A DNA stretch of 64,000 nucleotides from Bog-473 sp963764305 (GCA_963764305.1 CAVXSD010000010.1:558001-622000); one strand, 5' to 3'; shown: positions 17,994 through 32,800, counted from the first letter of the stretch. Numbers and translations: made by a program. Notes: generated from the sequence alone by a model not told the origin.

Positions 17994-18580
17994 CCGGGTC
18001 GGTCGGCGCGCACGACCACCAAGTCGCGCTCGGACCAGACGGTCGACGCCGCGAACCCGGCGTCGCGCAGCCAGCCCAGCTGGTCGGCCAGGGTGGAGGG
18101 CCGGTCGTGGCCGGAGGTGACCGGGGTCACGGCGTCGGCCGGGTCGACCGGGACGACCACGTCGCCGAGCACGAAGCGCCCGCCGGGGCCCAGCGCGCCG
18201 GCGATGCGGACGAACAGAGCCGCCTTGTCCGGCCCCTCCAGGTGATGGACGGCCAGGGCCGAGACGACGAGGTCGTAGGGGCCGCCGGGCAGCGGGTCGG
18301 CCAGGTCGGCCACGTGCAGCTCCACCGGGGCGCCGGCCAGGCGCTGCCGCGCCTCCCCGAGCATGGCCTCGCTCTTGTCGACCCCGACCGCGGTCGCGCC
18401 GGGGTGGCGAGCCAGCACGGCGGCCAGCGTCTCCCCCGTCCCGGTCCCGAGGTCCAGCACCGAGGACACCGCCAGCCCGGCCGTGGCCCCGCCTACGGCC
18501 TCCTGGAGGCGGCCGTAGGCGGGGACCTCCTGGCTCATCAGGTCGAGGTAGGTGGCGGGGTCGAAGTGGAATTGGGTCAT
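17990..18580 (-). CDS. Class I SAM-dependent methyltransferase
   Basis: 196 residues with SAM motif I as VLDLGTGTGETL (about 41-52), an acidic motif II (GVDKSEAML) and LVVSALAVHHLEGPDKAALF, where the latter His-His region marks the common methyltransferase domain. It converges tail-to-tail with the patatin gene, overlapping by 4 bp. The substrate is not recognisable; small-molecule O- or C-methyltransfer is likely. Confidence 0.85.
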   Translation of the reverse strand: MTQFHFDPATYLDLMSQEVPAYGRLQEAVGGATAGLAVSSVLDLGTGTGETLAAVLARHPGATAVGVDKSEAMLGEARQRLAGAPVELHVADLADPLPGGPYDLVVSALAVHHLEGPDKAALFVRIAGALGPGGRFVLGDVVVPVDPADAVTPVTSGHDRPSTLADQLGWLRDAGFAASTVWSERDLVVVRADRPG

Positions 18581-18847
18581 GGCGGGGTCTGGTCATGGCG
18601 GGCACGGGGTGTCCGCGGCCCGCCGTCACCCCGCAGGGTAATGCCCCCGCTCCAGGGCGAAATCGGCTCTCCCGGTCGCCGGAATGCCACGTCCGCAACC
18701 CCTGGGATTCCTGGAATCCGTCTGAGTAATTGCGGTAATTGCGAATGTGGTGACGCGTGAGAGCCCCAAGAGGGATCGGCGGAACAAAGCCAAAGAAACC
18801 CGTCGAATTGAAGCAGGAGAGCGCATGCCGTACGGCACAATGGAGGC

Positions 18848-19276
18848 ATGGCTCCAAAAGCAAAAACTCCGGCTCCTCGCAAGCCCATGAGCAGCGGCCA
18901 CAAGGCGGCGCTGGCCCGTGGGCGTGCCGAGAGTGCAACCGTCCGCCACTATCTCGAGGCGCTCGAGACCTCCAAGCCCAAACGGGGCCGCAAGCGCACC
19001 CCGGCGTCGATCGACCGCCGGCTGGCCGCCATCGACTCCCAGCTGGGCAACGCCGACGCGCTCACTCGGCTCCACCTCCTGCAGGAGCAGAAGGACCTGC
19101 TCGACGAGCGCTCCCGGGTCGACGGCGTCAAGGACCTCTCCGCCCTGGAGAAGCAGTTCATCAAGGTGGCCAAGGCCTACGGCGAGCGCAAGGGCATCAC
19201 CTACGGCACCTGGCGGGCGACGGGCGTGAGCGCCGCCGTCCTCCAGAAGGCCGAGATCTCGCGCGCCCGGGCCTGA
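18848..19276 (+). CDS. Conserved hypothetical actinobacterial protein, lysine/arginine-rich
   Basis: 142 residues. The N-terminus is strongly basic and proline-rich (MAPKAKTPAPRKPMSSGHK). The next part is charged and helical (EALETSKPKRGRKRTPASID), with a coiled-coil-like centre (LTRLHLLQEQKDLLDERSRV) and a C-terminal helix pair (KAYGERKGITYGTWRATGVS). The layout is like small nucleoid-associated or DNA-binding proteins of Actinobacteria, but I do not recognise a named family. It converges on purQ with 3 bp between the stops. Confidence 0.65.
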   Translation: MAPKAKTPAPRKPMSSGHKAALARGRAESATVRHYLEALETSKPKRGRKRTPASIDRRLAAIDSQLGNADALTRLHLLQEQKDLLDERSRVDGVKDLSALEKQFIKVAKAYGERKGITYGTWRATGVSAAVLQKAEISRARA

Positions 19277-19279
19277 GCG

Positions 19280-19960
19280 TCAGGCCGCGGCGCGGGCCGA
19301 GGCCGCACCGACAAGCGAGCGCAACAGCACGAGCCCGTCGGTGGAGCCGAGCAGCGCCGCACTGGCCCGCTCGGGGTGGGGCATGAGGCCGACCACGTTG
19401 CCGGCCTCGTTGGCGATGCCGGCGATGGCGTCGACGGAGCCGTTCGGGTTGTCGGCGTAGCGCAACACGATGCGGTCCTCCGCCTGCAGGCGGCGCAGCA
19501 TTTCGTCGTCGCAGGTGTAGTTCCCCGAGAAGTGGTTGATCGGGATGACGAGCTCGTCACCCACCTCGGCCCCCGACGTCAGTACCGACGAGGTGGAGGC
19601 GACCACCACCTGCGCCGGCAGGCACAAGAAGCGCAGCCGGCCGTTCTTCTGCAGCGCGCCCGGCAGCAGGCCGGCCTCGGTCAGGACCTGGAAGCCGTTG
19701 CAGATGCCGACCACGGGGCCACCGGCGCGGGCGAAGGCCCCCACCGCCTCCATCACAGGCGAGAAGCGGGCCAGGGCGCCCGGGCGCAGGTAATCGCCAT
19801 GGGCGAAGCCGCCCGGGAGGACGACGGCATCGACCGCGCCGAGCTGCGCGTCACCGTGCCAGAGCAGGACCCCCGCACCGCCGGCCGCCTCGACGGCCTG
19901 CACGACGTCGTGCTCGCAGTTGGTCCCCGGGAAGACCACGACACCGATGCGCGGCGCCAT
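19280..19960 (-). CDS. purQ: Phosphoribosylformylglycinamidine synthase glutaminase subunit PurQ
   Basis: 226 residues, class I glutamine amidotransferase supplying ammonia to PurL. The nucleophile is the Cys in VVGICNGFQVLTEAGLLPG (about residue 88); the His-Glu pair is in LMPHPERA near residue 197; VVFPGTNCEHD marks the N-terminus. Its start directly follows the purS stop with no gap, which keeps the two subunits stoichiometric. Confidence 0.96.
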   Translation of the reverse strand: MAPRIGVVVFPGTNCEHDVVQAVEAAGGAGVLLWHGDAQLGAVDAVVLPGGFAHGDYLRPGALARFSPVMEAVGAFARAGGPVVGICNGFQVLTEAGLLPGALQKNGRLRFLCLPAQVVVASTSSVLTSGAEVGDELVIPINHFSGNYTCDDEMLRRLQAEDRIVLRYADNPNGSVDAIAGIANEAGNVVGLMPHPERASAALLGSTDGLVLLRSLVGAASARAAA

Positions 19961-20212
19961 TCAGATCGCCTCGAGCTCGAGCCGGCTCTGTTCGATCACT
20001 GGGTTGGCCAGCAGGCGCTCGGCCAGCTCGGTCGCCGTGCTGCGGGCCGCGCCCTCGTCGGGGGCGTCGACCTCGAAGCTGAAGGAGCGGCCGGCCCGGA
20101 CGTGGGCGACGCTGTCGAAGCCGAGCGCGGGGAGCGCCCGCTCGATCGTGGCGCCCTCGGGGTCGGCGATCCCGGGCCGCAACTGCACCTCCACACGCGC
20201 GCGGAACCTCAT
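19961..20212 (-). CDS. purS: Phosphoribosylformylglycinamidine synthase subunit PurS
   Basis: 83 residues; a small alpha/beta dimer that bridges PurL and PurQ. MRFRARVEVQLRPGIADPEG and AERLLANPVIEQSRLEL match the family. The true start (ATG at 20212) overlaps the purC stop by 4 nt (ATGA); longer open frames upstream are shadows of purC. Confidence 0.93.
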   Translation of the reverse strand: MRFRARVEVQLRPGIADPEGATIERALPALGFDSVAHVRAGRSFSFEVDAPDEGAARSTATELAERLLANPVIEQSRLELEAI

Positions 20213-21105
20213 GGCGTCGCACCGTACCAGTCGTCCAGTGAGCGCCCGGTGACGCGTTCGTAGGCCGCGACGTAGCGAGCCGACATGGCCGAGGTGACCT
20301 CGTCGGGCAGCGGGGGCGGGGGCGGCCGGCGGTCCCAGGGCTGCGCCGCCAGCCAGTCGCGCAGGGGCTGCTTGTCGAAGGCGGGCGGCGTCTCGCCGGG
20401 CACGACCTGGTCGGCCGGCCACAGCCGAGAGGAGTCGGGCGTGCACACCTCGTCACACAGGCTGAGCACGCCGCCGACGTAGCCCAGCTCGAACTTCGTG
20501 TCGGCCAGCACGAAGCCGGCGGCGGCGCAGCGAGCCGCGGCGCGGCGGTACAGCTCGAGGCAGATGGCACGGGCGGCGACGGCCGCCTCGGCGCCCACCA
20601 GGTCGACGGCGGCGGTGAAGTCGATGTTGAGGTCGTGCCCCTCGGCCGCCTTGGTGGAGGGCGTGAAGAGTGGCTCGTCGAGCCGGCTCGCCAGCTGCAG
20701 CCCGGCCGGCATGGCCGTGCCGTGCACGGTGCCCGCGCGCGCGTACTCCTCGTAGGCCTGCCCGGCCAGGTAGCCGCGCACGATGCACTCGAGCGGGAGC
20801 ATCTCGGCCCGCTGCACCAGGACGGCCCGGCCGGCCCAGTCGACGGGGAGCGCGGCGCCCCCCAGCGCGTCGGCGATGGCCGCCGGGTCCGCGGTGATCT
20901 GCGTGCCGGGCACTACGTCGGCCATCTCGTCGCACCAGAAGCTGGTCATGGCCGTGAGCACGCGGCCCTTGTCCGTGATGGGCTCGGCCATGATCACGTC
21001 GAACGCACTGACCCGGTCCGAGGCCACCATGAGCAGGCGCCCGGCACCGGCGTCGTAGAGCTCGCGCACCTTGCCCGAGTGGACCCGGGGGAGCTCCATC
21101 GTCAT
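20209..21105 (-). CDS. purC: Phosphoribosylaminoimidazole-succinocarboxamide synthase (SAICAR synthetase)
   Basis: 298 residues; condenses CAIR with aspartate. The N-terminal SGKVRELYDAG and SDRVSAFDVIMAEPITDKG, then PLECIVRGYLAGQAYEEY and LADTKFELGY, are standard. The C-terminal tail contains WDRRPPPPPLPDEV. It starts 25 nt after the purB stop and overlaps purS. Confidence 0.95.
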   Translation of the reverse strand: MTMELPRVHSGKVRELYDAGAGRLLMVASDRVSAFDVIMAEPITDKGRVLTAMTSFWCDEMADVVPGTQITADPAAIADALGGAALPVDWAGRAVLVQRAEMLPLECIVRGYLAGQAYEEYARAGTVHGTAMPAGLQLASRLDEPLFTPSTKAAEGHDLNIDFTAAVDLVGAEAAVAARAICLELYRRAAARCAAAGFVLADTKFELGYVGGVLSLCDEVCTPDSSRLWPADQVVPGETPPAFDKQPLRDWLAAQPWDRRPPPPPLPDEVTSAMSARYVAAYERVTGRSLDDWYGATP

Positions 21106-21130
21106 GGCGACGCGGTTACCGCGGGGGCCG

Positions 21131-22435
21131 TCACAGCGGGGCCAGCGCGTCGGCGAAGCGGTCGACGTGGCGCAACGTGCGGGTGAGGTCGAACGCCGAA
21201 TCGAGCTGGGCGTCGTCGAGCGTCACCTCGGCGTCGGCCTCGAGGACGGCGCGCAGGGGGCGCCGCTCCTCCCAGGCCACGCGGGCGTCGCGCTGGACGA
21301 TCCGGTAGGCCTCGTCGCGCGTCAGCCCGTCCGAGACCAGCGCCAGCAGGACCGATTGCGAGAAGACGAGGCCGAGCGTGCCTTCAGTGAGGTTCTGGCG
21401 CGCCCGCTCGGGGTGGACGACCAGGCCGGCGGCCAGCCCCGTGGCCTTACGCAGCATGTAACAGGCCAGCAGGGACGCGTCGGGCAGGGCCACCCGCTCG
21501 ACCGAGCTGTGCGAGATGTCGCGCTCGTGCCACAACGCAACGTCCTCCAGCCCCGCCCCGAGGTAGCCGCGCTGCAGCCGGGCCAGGCCGCAGAGCCGCT
21601 CGGAGAGGATCGGGTTGCGCTTGTGCGGCATGGCCGAGCTGCCCTTCTGGCCGATGCCGAAGGGCTCCTCCGCCTCGCCCAGCTCACTGCGGGCGAGATG
21701 CCGGATCTCCGTGCACATGAGCTCGATGGTCGAGCCTACGGCTGCGCAGGCGTAGAAGTACTCGGCGTGGCGGTCGCGGGCGACGACCTGGGTGGCCGGG
21801 ACCGGGGTGAGGCCCAGTGCGGCGCAGACGCGGGCCTCCACCTCGGGATCGATGTTCGAGTACGTGCCGACGGCGCCGGACAGCTTGCCCACGGCGATCC
21901 CGTCGCGGGCGGCTCGCATCCGGCGGCGATCGCGGTCGGCCTGCAGGGCCCACAACGCGAACTTGGCCCCGAACGTCGTCGGCTCGGCGTGCATCCCGTG
22001 CGTGCGGCCGGTGACGGGGACGTGCAGGAGCTCGAGGGCGCGCGCCTTGAGCGCGGCCACGAAGGCGTCGAGGTCGGCCAGCAGCAGATCGGCCGCCCGG
22101 GTCAGCGTGGCGCACAACGCCGTGTCCACCACGTCCGAGGAGGTGAGCCCGTAGTGGATGTGCGAGCCGGCCGGCGCGCCGATGCGCTCCTGCACCACGT
22201 CCACGAAGGCGGCCACGTCGTGGTCCGTGATCTTCTCGCGCTCGAGCACGTCGGCCACGAAGACGTCGTCGACGGTGGGGGCCTTGGCCCGGCAGGTGGC
22301 GGCCTCCTCTTCCGGCACGACGCCGAGGGCGGCCTGGGCCTCGGTGGCCAGCAGCTCGACCTCGAGCCACATGGCGAACCGTGCCGTGTCGCTGAACAGC
22401 GCGGCCATGTCCGCCGGCGAGTAGCGCGGGATCAC
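21131..22435 (-). CDS. purB: Adenylosuccinate lyase
   Basis: 434 residues of the fumarase/aspartase superfamily, acting twice in purine synthesis (SAICAR to AICAR, adenylosuccinate to AMP). The superfamily signature GQKGSSAMPHKRNPILSE is near residue 265; GRTHGMHAEPTTFG carries a catalytic His, and HYGLTSSDVVDTA binds substrate. I use the GTG at 22435 (M)IPRYSPADM, which shares GTGA with the purD stop. The longer open frame upstream is a purD shadow. Confidence 0.95.
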   Translation of the reverse strand: MIPRYSPADMAALFSDTARFAMWLEVELLATEAQAALGVVPEEEAATCRAKAPTVDDVFVADVLEREKITDHDVAAFVDVVQERIGAPAGSHIHYGLTSSDVVDTALCATLTRAADLLLADLDAFVAALKARALELLHVPVTGRTHGMHAEPTTFGAKFALWALQADRDRRRMRAARDGIAVGKLSGAVGTYSNIDPEVEARVCAALGLTPVPATQVVARDRHAEYFYACAAVGSTIELMCTEIRHLARSELGEAEEPFGIGQKGSSAMPHKRNPILSERLCGLARLQRGYLGAGLEDVALWHERDISHSSVERVALPDASLLACYMLRKATGLAAGLVVHPERARQNLTEGTLGLVFSQSVLLALVSDGLTRDEAYRIVQRDARVAWEERRPLRAVLEADAEVTLDDAQLDSAFDLTRTLRHVDRFADALAPL

Positions 22436-23717
22436 CGTGCTCCCTCCCGCGCCCCCACGGGGGCGCCGGGCACCAGGGCGGCGATGTCGTGGCGCAGCTG
22501 CATGCCCTCCCAGTCGATCGGAGCGGTGGCGGCATAGGCGCGCTCGCGGGCCTGTTCGAGCGTCGGCGCCACCGCGGTCACCCCGAGCACGCGCCCGCCC
22601 GCGGTGTGGAAGGGCCCGTCCGGGCTGTGGCGCCCGGTGCCGGCGTGGTACACGGTGACCCCGTCGATGGCGGCGACGGACTGCCCCGCGCTGGTGAGCC
22701 CCTCGATGGTGTCGCCCGTGCGCGGGTCCTCGGGATAGCCCTGCGAAGCCAGGACGACGCACACGGCGGCGTCGCCCGAGAAGGCGGGCGGGGCCACCCC
22801 CTCGAGCTCGCCCTTGGCCACGGCCAGGAACAACGCGGCTGCGTCGTCAACCAGCAGCGGCAGCACCACCTGGGTCTCGGGGTCCCCGAAGCGCACGTTG
22901 TACTCAATGACCTTGGGGCCCTCGGGGGTCAGCATCAGCCCGGCATAGAGCACGCCGCGGTAGTCGATGCCGCGGCGGCGCAACTCCTCGACCAGCGGCA
23001 GGACGGCGGTGTCCATGATGCGGTCGACCACCGCGCCGCCCACGTGCGGCATCGGCGCGTAGGCCCCCATGCCGCCGGTGTTGGGGCCGGCGTCGCCGTC
23101 ACCGATGCGCTTGAAGTCCTGCGCCGGGACGAGGGGTACGGCGCGCGCGCCGTCGCACAGGACGAGCAGGGAGCACTCCTCGCCCGTCAGCCCCTCCTCG
23201 ATCACGATGTGGCGCCCGGCGGCGCCGAAGGCGGCGCCGGAAAGCTTGGCCGTGATGTCGGCGCGGGCCGCATCGAGGCTCTGCGCCACCAGCACGCCCT
23301 TGCCGCCGGCCAGGCCGTCGGTCTTGATGACCCAGGGGCCCGGCAGCGTCTCGAGGTAGTCCAAGGCCGCGCCGGCCTCGAGAGCGTCGAAGGTGGCGAA
23401 GCGCGCCGTCGGGACCCCGGCGGCGCGGAGAACCTCCTTCATGAAGGCCTTGGACCCTTCGAGCAGCGCGCCGTCGGCACCCGGGCCCAGCACGGCCCGG
23501 CCCAGGGCCCGCAGGGTGTCGGCCAGCCCGGCCACCAGCGGGGCCTCTGGGCCGATGACGTAGAGGTCGGCCTGAATCTCCTCGACCGGCTCGTCGTCGA
23601 CCACCATGATCGGTGGGGCCATGCCGGGGTTGCCCGGCGTCACCACCACGTCCGCCGTGCGCGCCAGCAGGTGTGCGAGCGCGTGCTCCCGGCCGCCGCT
23701 GCCGACGATGCAGACCC

Positions 23718-23721
<4 letters not shown>
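22432..23721 (-). CDS. purD: Phosphoribosylamine-glycine ligase (GAR synthetase)
   Basis: 429 residues with an ATP-grasp core: N-terminal MRVCIVGSGGREHALAHLLA, GPWVIKTDGLAGGKGVLVAQ, EEGLTGEECSLLVLCDG, GDGDAGPNTGGMGAYAP, VLYAGLMLTPEGPKVIEYN and VRFGDPETQ. The GTG start at 23721 overlaps the purA stop by 4 nt, so purA-purD-purB form one chain of coupled genes. Confidence 0.96.
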
Positions 23722-25001
<1,280 letters not shown>

Positions 25002-25046
25002 GCGCCTCTCCGTTCGCTCTGTCGCTTCGGATTACGCACCAGTGTA

Positions 25047-25065
25047 CCCCTACCTGAAATAGGGG
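25047..25065. promoter_or_regulatory. Short inverted repeat in the purA upstream region
   Basis: CCCCTA-cctgaaa-TAGGGG, a perfect 6-bp palindromic stem with a 7-nt centre, about 46 nt upstream of the purA start and in the divergent gap with the DJ-1/PfpI-like gene. It could be an operator or a short hairpin; no known regulator site is recognised. Confidence 0.3.
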
Positions 25066-25180
25066 TCGTCAAAGTGGGGCGTTTCGGCCCCCACCCACAC
25101 GGGGTATCTCCCGCGACGAGCGGGGGAAGGACCGTCCGGATCGACCGGCGGTTTCGAGGGGGCTCGCGGGAGGAGTGAAG

Positions 25181-25750
25181 GTGGCCAACGAGTTGCAGGA
25201 TGTGCGGGTCGCCTTCGTCGTGGCCAACGAGGGCATTGAGGAAAGCGAGCTGCTGCGGCCCTGGCAGGCGGTGGTCGACGCCGGCGGGACGGCCGAGCTC
25301 GTGGCCCCCCGACCCGGGATGGTCGAGACCATGCGGCACCTCGACCGCGCCGACCGCTTCCCCGTCGACACCATCACGGACCGGGCCAACGCGGCCGACT
25401 ACGACGCCGCGGTCCTGCCGGGCGGTGTGGCCAACCCGGACGCTCTCCGCACTGACGCGGCGGCCGTCGACTTCCTCATGGCCATGTTCGAGGCCGGCAA
25501 TCCCGTGGCGGCCATCTGCCACGGCCCATGGACCCTCATTGAAGGGGACCTCGTGGCGGGCCGCACCCTGACGTCGTGGCCGAGCCTGCAGACCGACCTG
25601 CGAAACGCGGGCGCCTACTGGGTCGACCGAGAGGTGGTGGTCTGCCGTGTGGGCATCAACACGCTGGTCACCAGCCGCCGGCCCGAGGACCTCGGCGCCT
25701 TCTGCCGCGAATTCACCGCAGCGTTCACGCCGGCGGGCGCAACCGTCTGA
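25181..25750 (+). CDS. DJ-1/PfpI family type 1 glutamine amidotransferase-like protein
   Basis: 189 residues from the GTG at 25181, spaced 7 nt from GGAGG; a GTG at 25175 in frame is too close to that site. The nucleophile elbow AICHGPWTLIEG holds the conserved Cys (about residue 112), and YDAAVLPGGVANPDALRTD supplies the Glu/Gly loop. General-stress protein 18/PfpI relatives act as chaperones, deglycases or peptidases. It is divergent from purA. Confidence 0.87.
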   Translation: MANELQDVRVAFVVANEGIEESELLRPWQAVVDAGGTAELVAPRPGMVETMRHLDRADRFPVDTITDRANAADYDAAVLPGGVANPDALRTDAAAVDFLMAMFEAGNPVAAICHGPWTLIEGDLVAGRTLTSWPSLQTDLRNAGAYWVDREVVVCRVGINTLVTSRRPEDLGAFCREFTAAFTPAGATV

Positions 25751-25846
25751 CCCGAGGTCCGGCGAAACGCCCGGCGAAACGCTTTGCGTGACCCTCCCGC
25801 GTCAGCGCCCAGAGGATCGCCGAACGGAGCGGCGGGAGTTCTCCTG

Positions 25847-25875
25847 AAACTCTAAACAATCCTGCTTATAGTTTT
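25847..25875 (-). promoter_or_regulatory. AT-rich element abutting a 9-bp repeat (relative of the 3.23-kb element)
   Basis: On the minus strand ACTATAA is followed, 9-10 nt on, by TGTTTAGAGTTT. The plus-strand element at 3227-3256 has the same ACTATAA and GTTGAGAGTTT at the same distance, and each follows a GGGATG-containing tandem repeat. It lies between two converging genes (DJ-1/PfpI-like and clpB), so it is unlikely to be a promoter for either. Confidence 0.3.
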
Positions 25876-25882
25876 TTTGCAC

Positions 25883-25936
25883 CATCCCGGGCATCCCGGG
25901 CATCCCCGTCATCCCCGGCATCCCCGGCATCCCCGG
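25883..25936 (+). repeat. Tandem repeat, 9-bp unit, six copies
   Basis: Six copies of CATCCCGGG/CATCCCCGG between the 3' ends of the DJ-1/PfpI-like gene and clpB. The unit varies only at a C/G and a terminal T. The last copy is followed by TGCACC. Confidence 0.9.
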
Positions 25937-26010
25937 TGCACCTTCGTCCTGCGAGACCCACCCACACCACACCACCAGACCACTCCCCCGCCACCCCGCC
26001 GCCGTAGGCC

Positions 26011-28500
<2,490 letters not shown>

Positions 28501-28502
28501 CG

Positions 28503-28618
28503 GCCCGTCCTTGTCATGTCGTGCATCGTCCTGTTCGCGTCCTTCGTCGTCCGGTTCTTCGTATCCCGGTCCTTCGTCGTCCGGTCCTTCGTTCCGCCCT
28601 CTGTCCCGTATCCTTTGC
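28503..28618 (-). other. hspR-clpB spacer with imperfect repeats
   Basis: The minus strand carries imperfect direct repeats of GAAGGACCGGACGAC type across this spacer. They would read as an acidic Asp/Glu/Gly string in the clpB frame, which has no start codon there except the GTG I use. I regard it as noncoding leader. Confidence 0.4.
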
Positions 28619-29011
28619 TCAGTTCTCCGTGCCCGTCCGGCGCCGGTAGGGCACCGTCGCCTGGCGCAGCGGCACCAGGTCGCGCCGGTACTGGCGGTGT
28701 GTCGCGGCGACCGCATCCAAAGCCTGGGCCCGCACCTGCACCAGCTCATCGCGCAGCCGGGCCAGCTCTGACTCGAGCTGCAGCACCCGGCGCACCCCTT
28801 CGAGGTTGAGCCCGGTCGAGGTCAGCTCCTGGATGTGGCGCAGGCGCTCCAGGTCGCGCTCGGAGAAGCGCCGGCTCCCGCCACTGGTGCGCGACGGGTC
28901 GAGCAGGCCCTTGCGCTCGTAGATGCGCAGCGTCTGCGGGTGCATCCCCGCCAGCTCGGCCGCCACCGAGATCACGTAGACCGCCTGGTTGCCATCGCGG
29001 GCGGCCTTCAC
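28619..29011 (-). CDS. hspR: Heat-shock repressor HspR, MerR family
   Basis: 130 residues. The MerR-type winged helix is clear: YVISVAAELAGMHPQTLRIY followed by ERKGLLDPSRTSGGSRRFSERDLERL, then a coiled coil of about 50 residues. HspR represses the dnaK operon in Actinobacteria by binding HAIR sites, with DnaK as co-repressor. Here it is encoded inside that operon, between dnaJ and clpB, and a HAIR-like site is found before dnaK, which closes the feedback loop. Confidence 0.93.
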   Translation of the reverse strand: MKAARDGNQAVYVISVAAELAGMHPQTLRIYERKGLLDPSRTSGGSRRFSERDLERLRHIQELTSTGLNLEGVRRVLQLESELARLRDELVQVRAQALDAVAATHRQYRRDLVPLRQATVPYRRRTGTEN

Positions 29012-29021
29012 CGCTCCACCC

Positions 29022-29084
29022 CACTCACACCACTCACACCACTCACACCACTCACACCACTCACACCACTCACACCATTCACGC
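29022..29084 (+). repeat. Tandem repeat, 9-bp unit, six perfect copies plus a variant
   Basis: CACTCACAC repeated six times from 29022 to 29075, then a diverged copy. It occupies the dnaJ-hspR gap and ends 10 bp before the hspR start. Copy number in a transcribed leader could influence hspR translation; that is inference. Confidence 0.92.
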
Positions 29085-29096
29085 CACGCACCGCAC

Positions 29097-30209
29097 TCAC
29101 CCGTCCACCGCGATCCGCGGCGCCGGCTCGGTCACAGCGGCCAGCGACTCCAATGCCGCCTTCTGCTCGTCGGTGAGCTCCGTCGGCACGACCACCTCCG
29201 CCTTGACCAGCAGGTCGCCGGGCTTCTTGCCGTTGCGACCCGACCCGCCCGGCACGCCCCGGCCGCGCACGCGCAGCACCTTGCCCGACGACGTGCCCGC
29301 CGGCACCTTGAGCGTGACCTTGCCGTCGAGCGTCGGCACCGTGATGGTCGTCCCCAACGCCGCTTCGGGGAACGTGATCGGCACCGTGATGGTCAGGTTG
29401 CGACCACTGCGGCCGAACACCTCGTGGCGGGCCACGTGGACGACCACGTAGAGGTCGCCGGGCGGCGCCATGCCCTGCCCGGGCGCGCCCCTCCCCTTGA
29501 CCCGGATGCGCTGGCCGCCCTCGACCCCGGCCGGGATCCGGACCTTGATGGAGCGCACCTTGTGCTCGGTACCCGTGCCGTGGCACACCGGGCACGGCGT
29601 GTCGAACAGCGTCCCGCGGCCCATGCAGTCCGGGCAGACGGTGCTGAGCGAGAACAGCCCCTGGTTGTCGTTGAGGCTCCCCGACCCCCCGCAGCGCGGG
29701 CAGGTGTGCGTCGACGTGCCCGGCGCGGCACCAGAACCGCGGCAGTTGGAACAACGCACCTCCTGGGGCACGTTGACCGATGTCGTGACGCCGTGCACCG
29801 CGTCCTGGAACGACAGGTGCAGCTGCGCCTCCATGTCGGCGCCCCGCTGCGGTCCGCGCTGGGTCGTGCGCGTGCGGCCGCCACCACCGAAGAGACCCCC
29901 GAAGAGGTCGCTCAGGTCGCCCATGTCCTCCATGCGGAAGGTGCCGCCGCCACCGCCGGGCGCACCGAAGCCGCCCACCGGCCCACGCGTGCGGACCTCG
30001 TCGTACTCCTTGCGCTTCTCGGGGTCGCCCAGGACGTCGTAGGCGGCGCTGATCTCCTTGAAGCGCTCCTCCGAGCCCGGGTTGGTGTCGGGGTGGTGCT
30101 CCTTCGCCAACTTCCGGTAGGCGCGCGTGATCTCCTTGTCGGTCGCCGTGGAGACGACGCCGAGCACCTTGTAGTAGTCCTTCTCGAACCATTCGCGCTG
30201 TGCGGCCAC
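29097..30209 (-). CDS. dnaJ: Chaperone protein DnaJ
   Basis: 370 residues. The J-domain has HPD in AKEHHPDTNPGSEE (about residue 40); a Gly/Phe-rich linker (GGFGAPGGGGG) and LSDLFGGLFGGGG follow. Four CxxCxGxG zinc motifs are present, two slightly altered: CSNCRGSG, CPRCGGSG, CPDCMGRG, CPVCHGTG. C-terminal substrate-binding domains follow. It is 8 nt downstream of the grpE stop. No second DnaJ is seen in the window. Confidence 0.95.
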   Translation of the reverse strand: MAAQREWFEKDYYKVLGVVSTATDKEITRAYRKLAKEHHPDTNPGSEERFKEISAAYDVLGDPEKRKEYDEVRTRGPVGGFGAPGGGGGTFRMEDMGDLSDLFGGLFGGGGRTRTTQRGPQRGADMEAQLHLSFQDAVHGVTTSVNVPQEVRCSNCRGSGAAPGTSTHTCPRCGGSGSLNDNQGLFSLSTVCPDCMGRGTLFDTPCPVCHGTGTEHKVRSIKVRIPAGVEGGQRIRVKGRGAPGQGMAPPGDLYVVVHVARHEVFGRSGRNLTITVPITFPEAALGTTITVPTLDGKVTLKVPAGTSSGKVLRVRGRGVPGGSGRNGKKPGDLLVKAEVVVPTELTDEQKAALESLAAVTEPAPRIAVDG

Positions 30210-30217
30210 GGGTCAGC

Positions 30218-30766
30218 TCACCCCCGCACGCGGACCATGGCGGCGCGCAGCGCCTGCCCCTTCCAGCGGTAGCCGGAGCGCATGATCTCCTCCACCATGG
30301 TCTCGCCGCCTGGGCCGCAGTCCCCATCCGCGTGCGCGACGGCGTCGTGCACCGACGGGTCGAAGGGAACCTCGGGCTGGTCCACTCGTTCGAGGCCTTC
30401 CCTCGAGAGGATGTCCATCAGCATCGCCCGCGAGGCGCGCAACGCCTTGGCGCCCTCGCTCACGTCGAGGGACTCGTTCAGATGGTTCTCCGCCAGGTCG
30501 AGCGCGTCGAGCACCGGCAGCAACTTCTCCACCAGGTGCTGCGAGGCCCGCGCCGCCTGCTCCTCCTGCTGCCGGGCAATCCGCTTGCGGTAGTTCTCGA
30601 AGTCGGCTTGGGTGCGCTGGAGCGCGAGCAGGTACTCGTCCCGCTCGCGCGCCGAGCACTTCCCGCGGGTCGGCCTGCTCGGCCAGTGCCGCGTCGTTCT
30701 CCTCGTCCGCCGCCTCGGCCTCAGAGAAGACAGGCTCCTCCTCGGGAATGGCCTCGTCGCCGAAGC

Positions 30767-30770
<4 letters not shown>
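30218..30770 (-). CDS. grpE: Nucleotide exchange factor GrpE, interrupted by a single-base frameshift
   Basis: The ATG at 30770 overlaps the dnaK stop (ATGA) and opens an acidic leader (MSFGDEAIPEEEPVFSEAEA) up to ADPREVL. The rest of GrpE is in another frame: ARERDEYLLALQRTQADFEN, then VEKLLPVLDALDLAENHL and MVEEIMRSGYRWKGQALRAA. Dropping one base in the G/C run 30646-30653 joins PREVL to ARERDEY and gives an ordinary protein of 183 residues. GrpE is essential in most bacteria and everything else in the operon is intact, so a sequencing indel is the most likely cause. Confidence 0.85.
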
Positions 30771-32647
<1,877 letters not shown>

Positions 32648-32767
32648 AATCTGCAGTCCTTCCGGTTGTGGTGTCGTCTGCCGGTTCCGCCCGGCGCCTG
32701 TGCTTCCAGTCGATTGATCGGGTCTGGTTGCGGTTGGGTCTGGCTACGTCGTCAGTTCTACGTCGTC

Positions 32768-32790
32768 AATTGCTTCAATTGCTTCAATTG
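32768..32790 (-). repeat. Triple CAATTGCTT repeat in the dnaK leader
   Basis: Two full and one partial copies of a 9-bp unit (CAATTGCTT) in the region expected to be the dnaK 5' untranslated leader, between the predicted -10 box and the dnaK start. Low GC relative to the flanks. Confidence 0.6.
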
Positions 32791-32800
32791 CTGTTTCACT

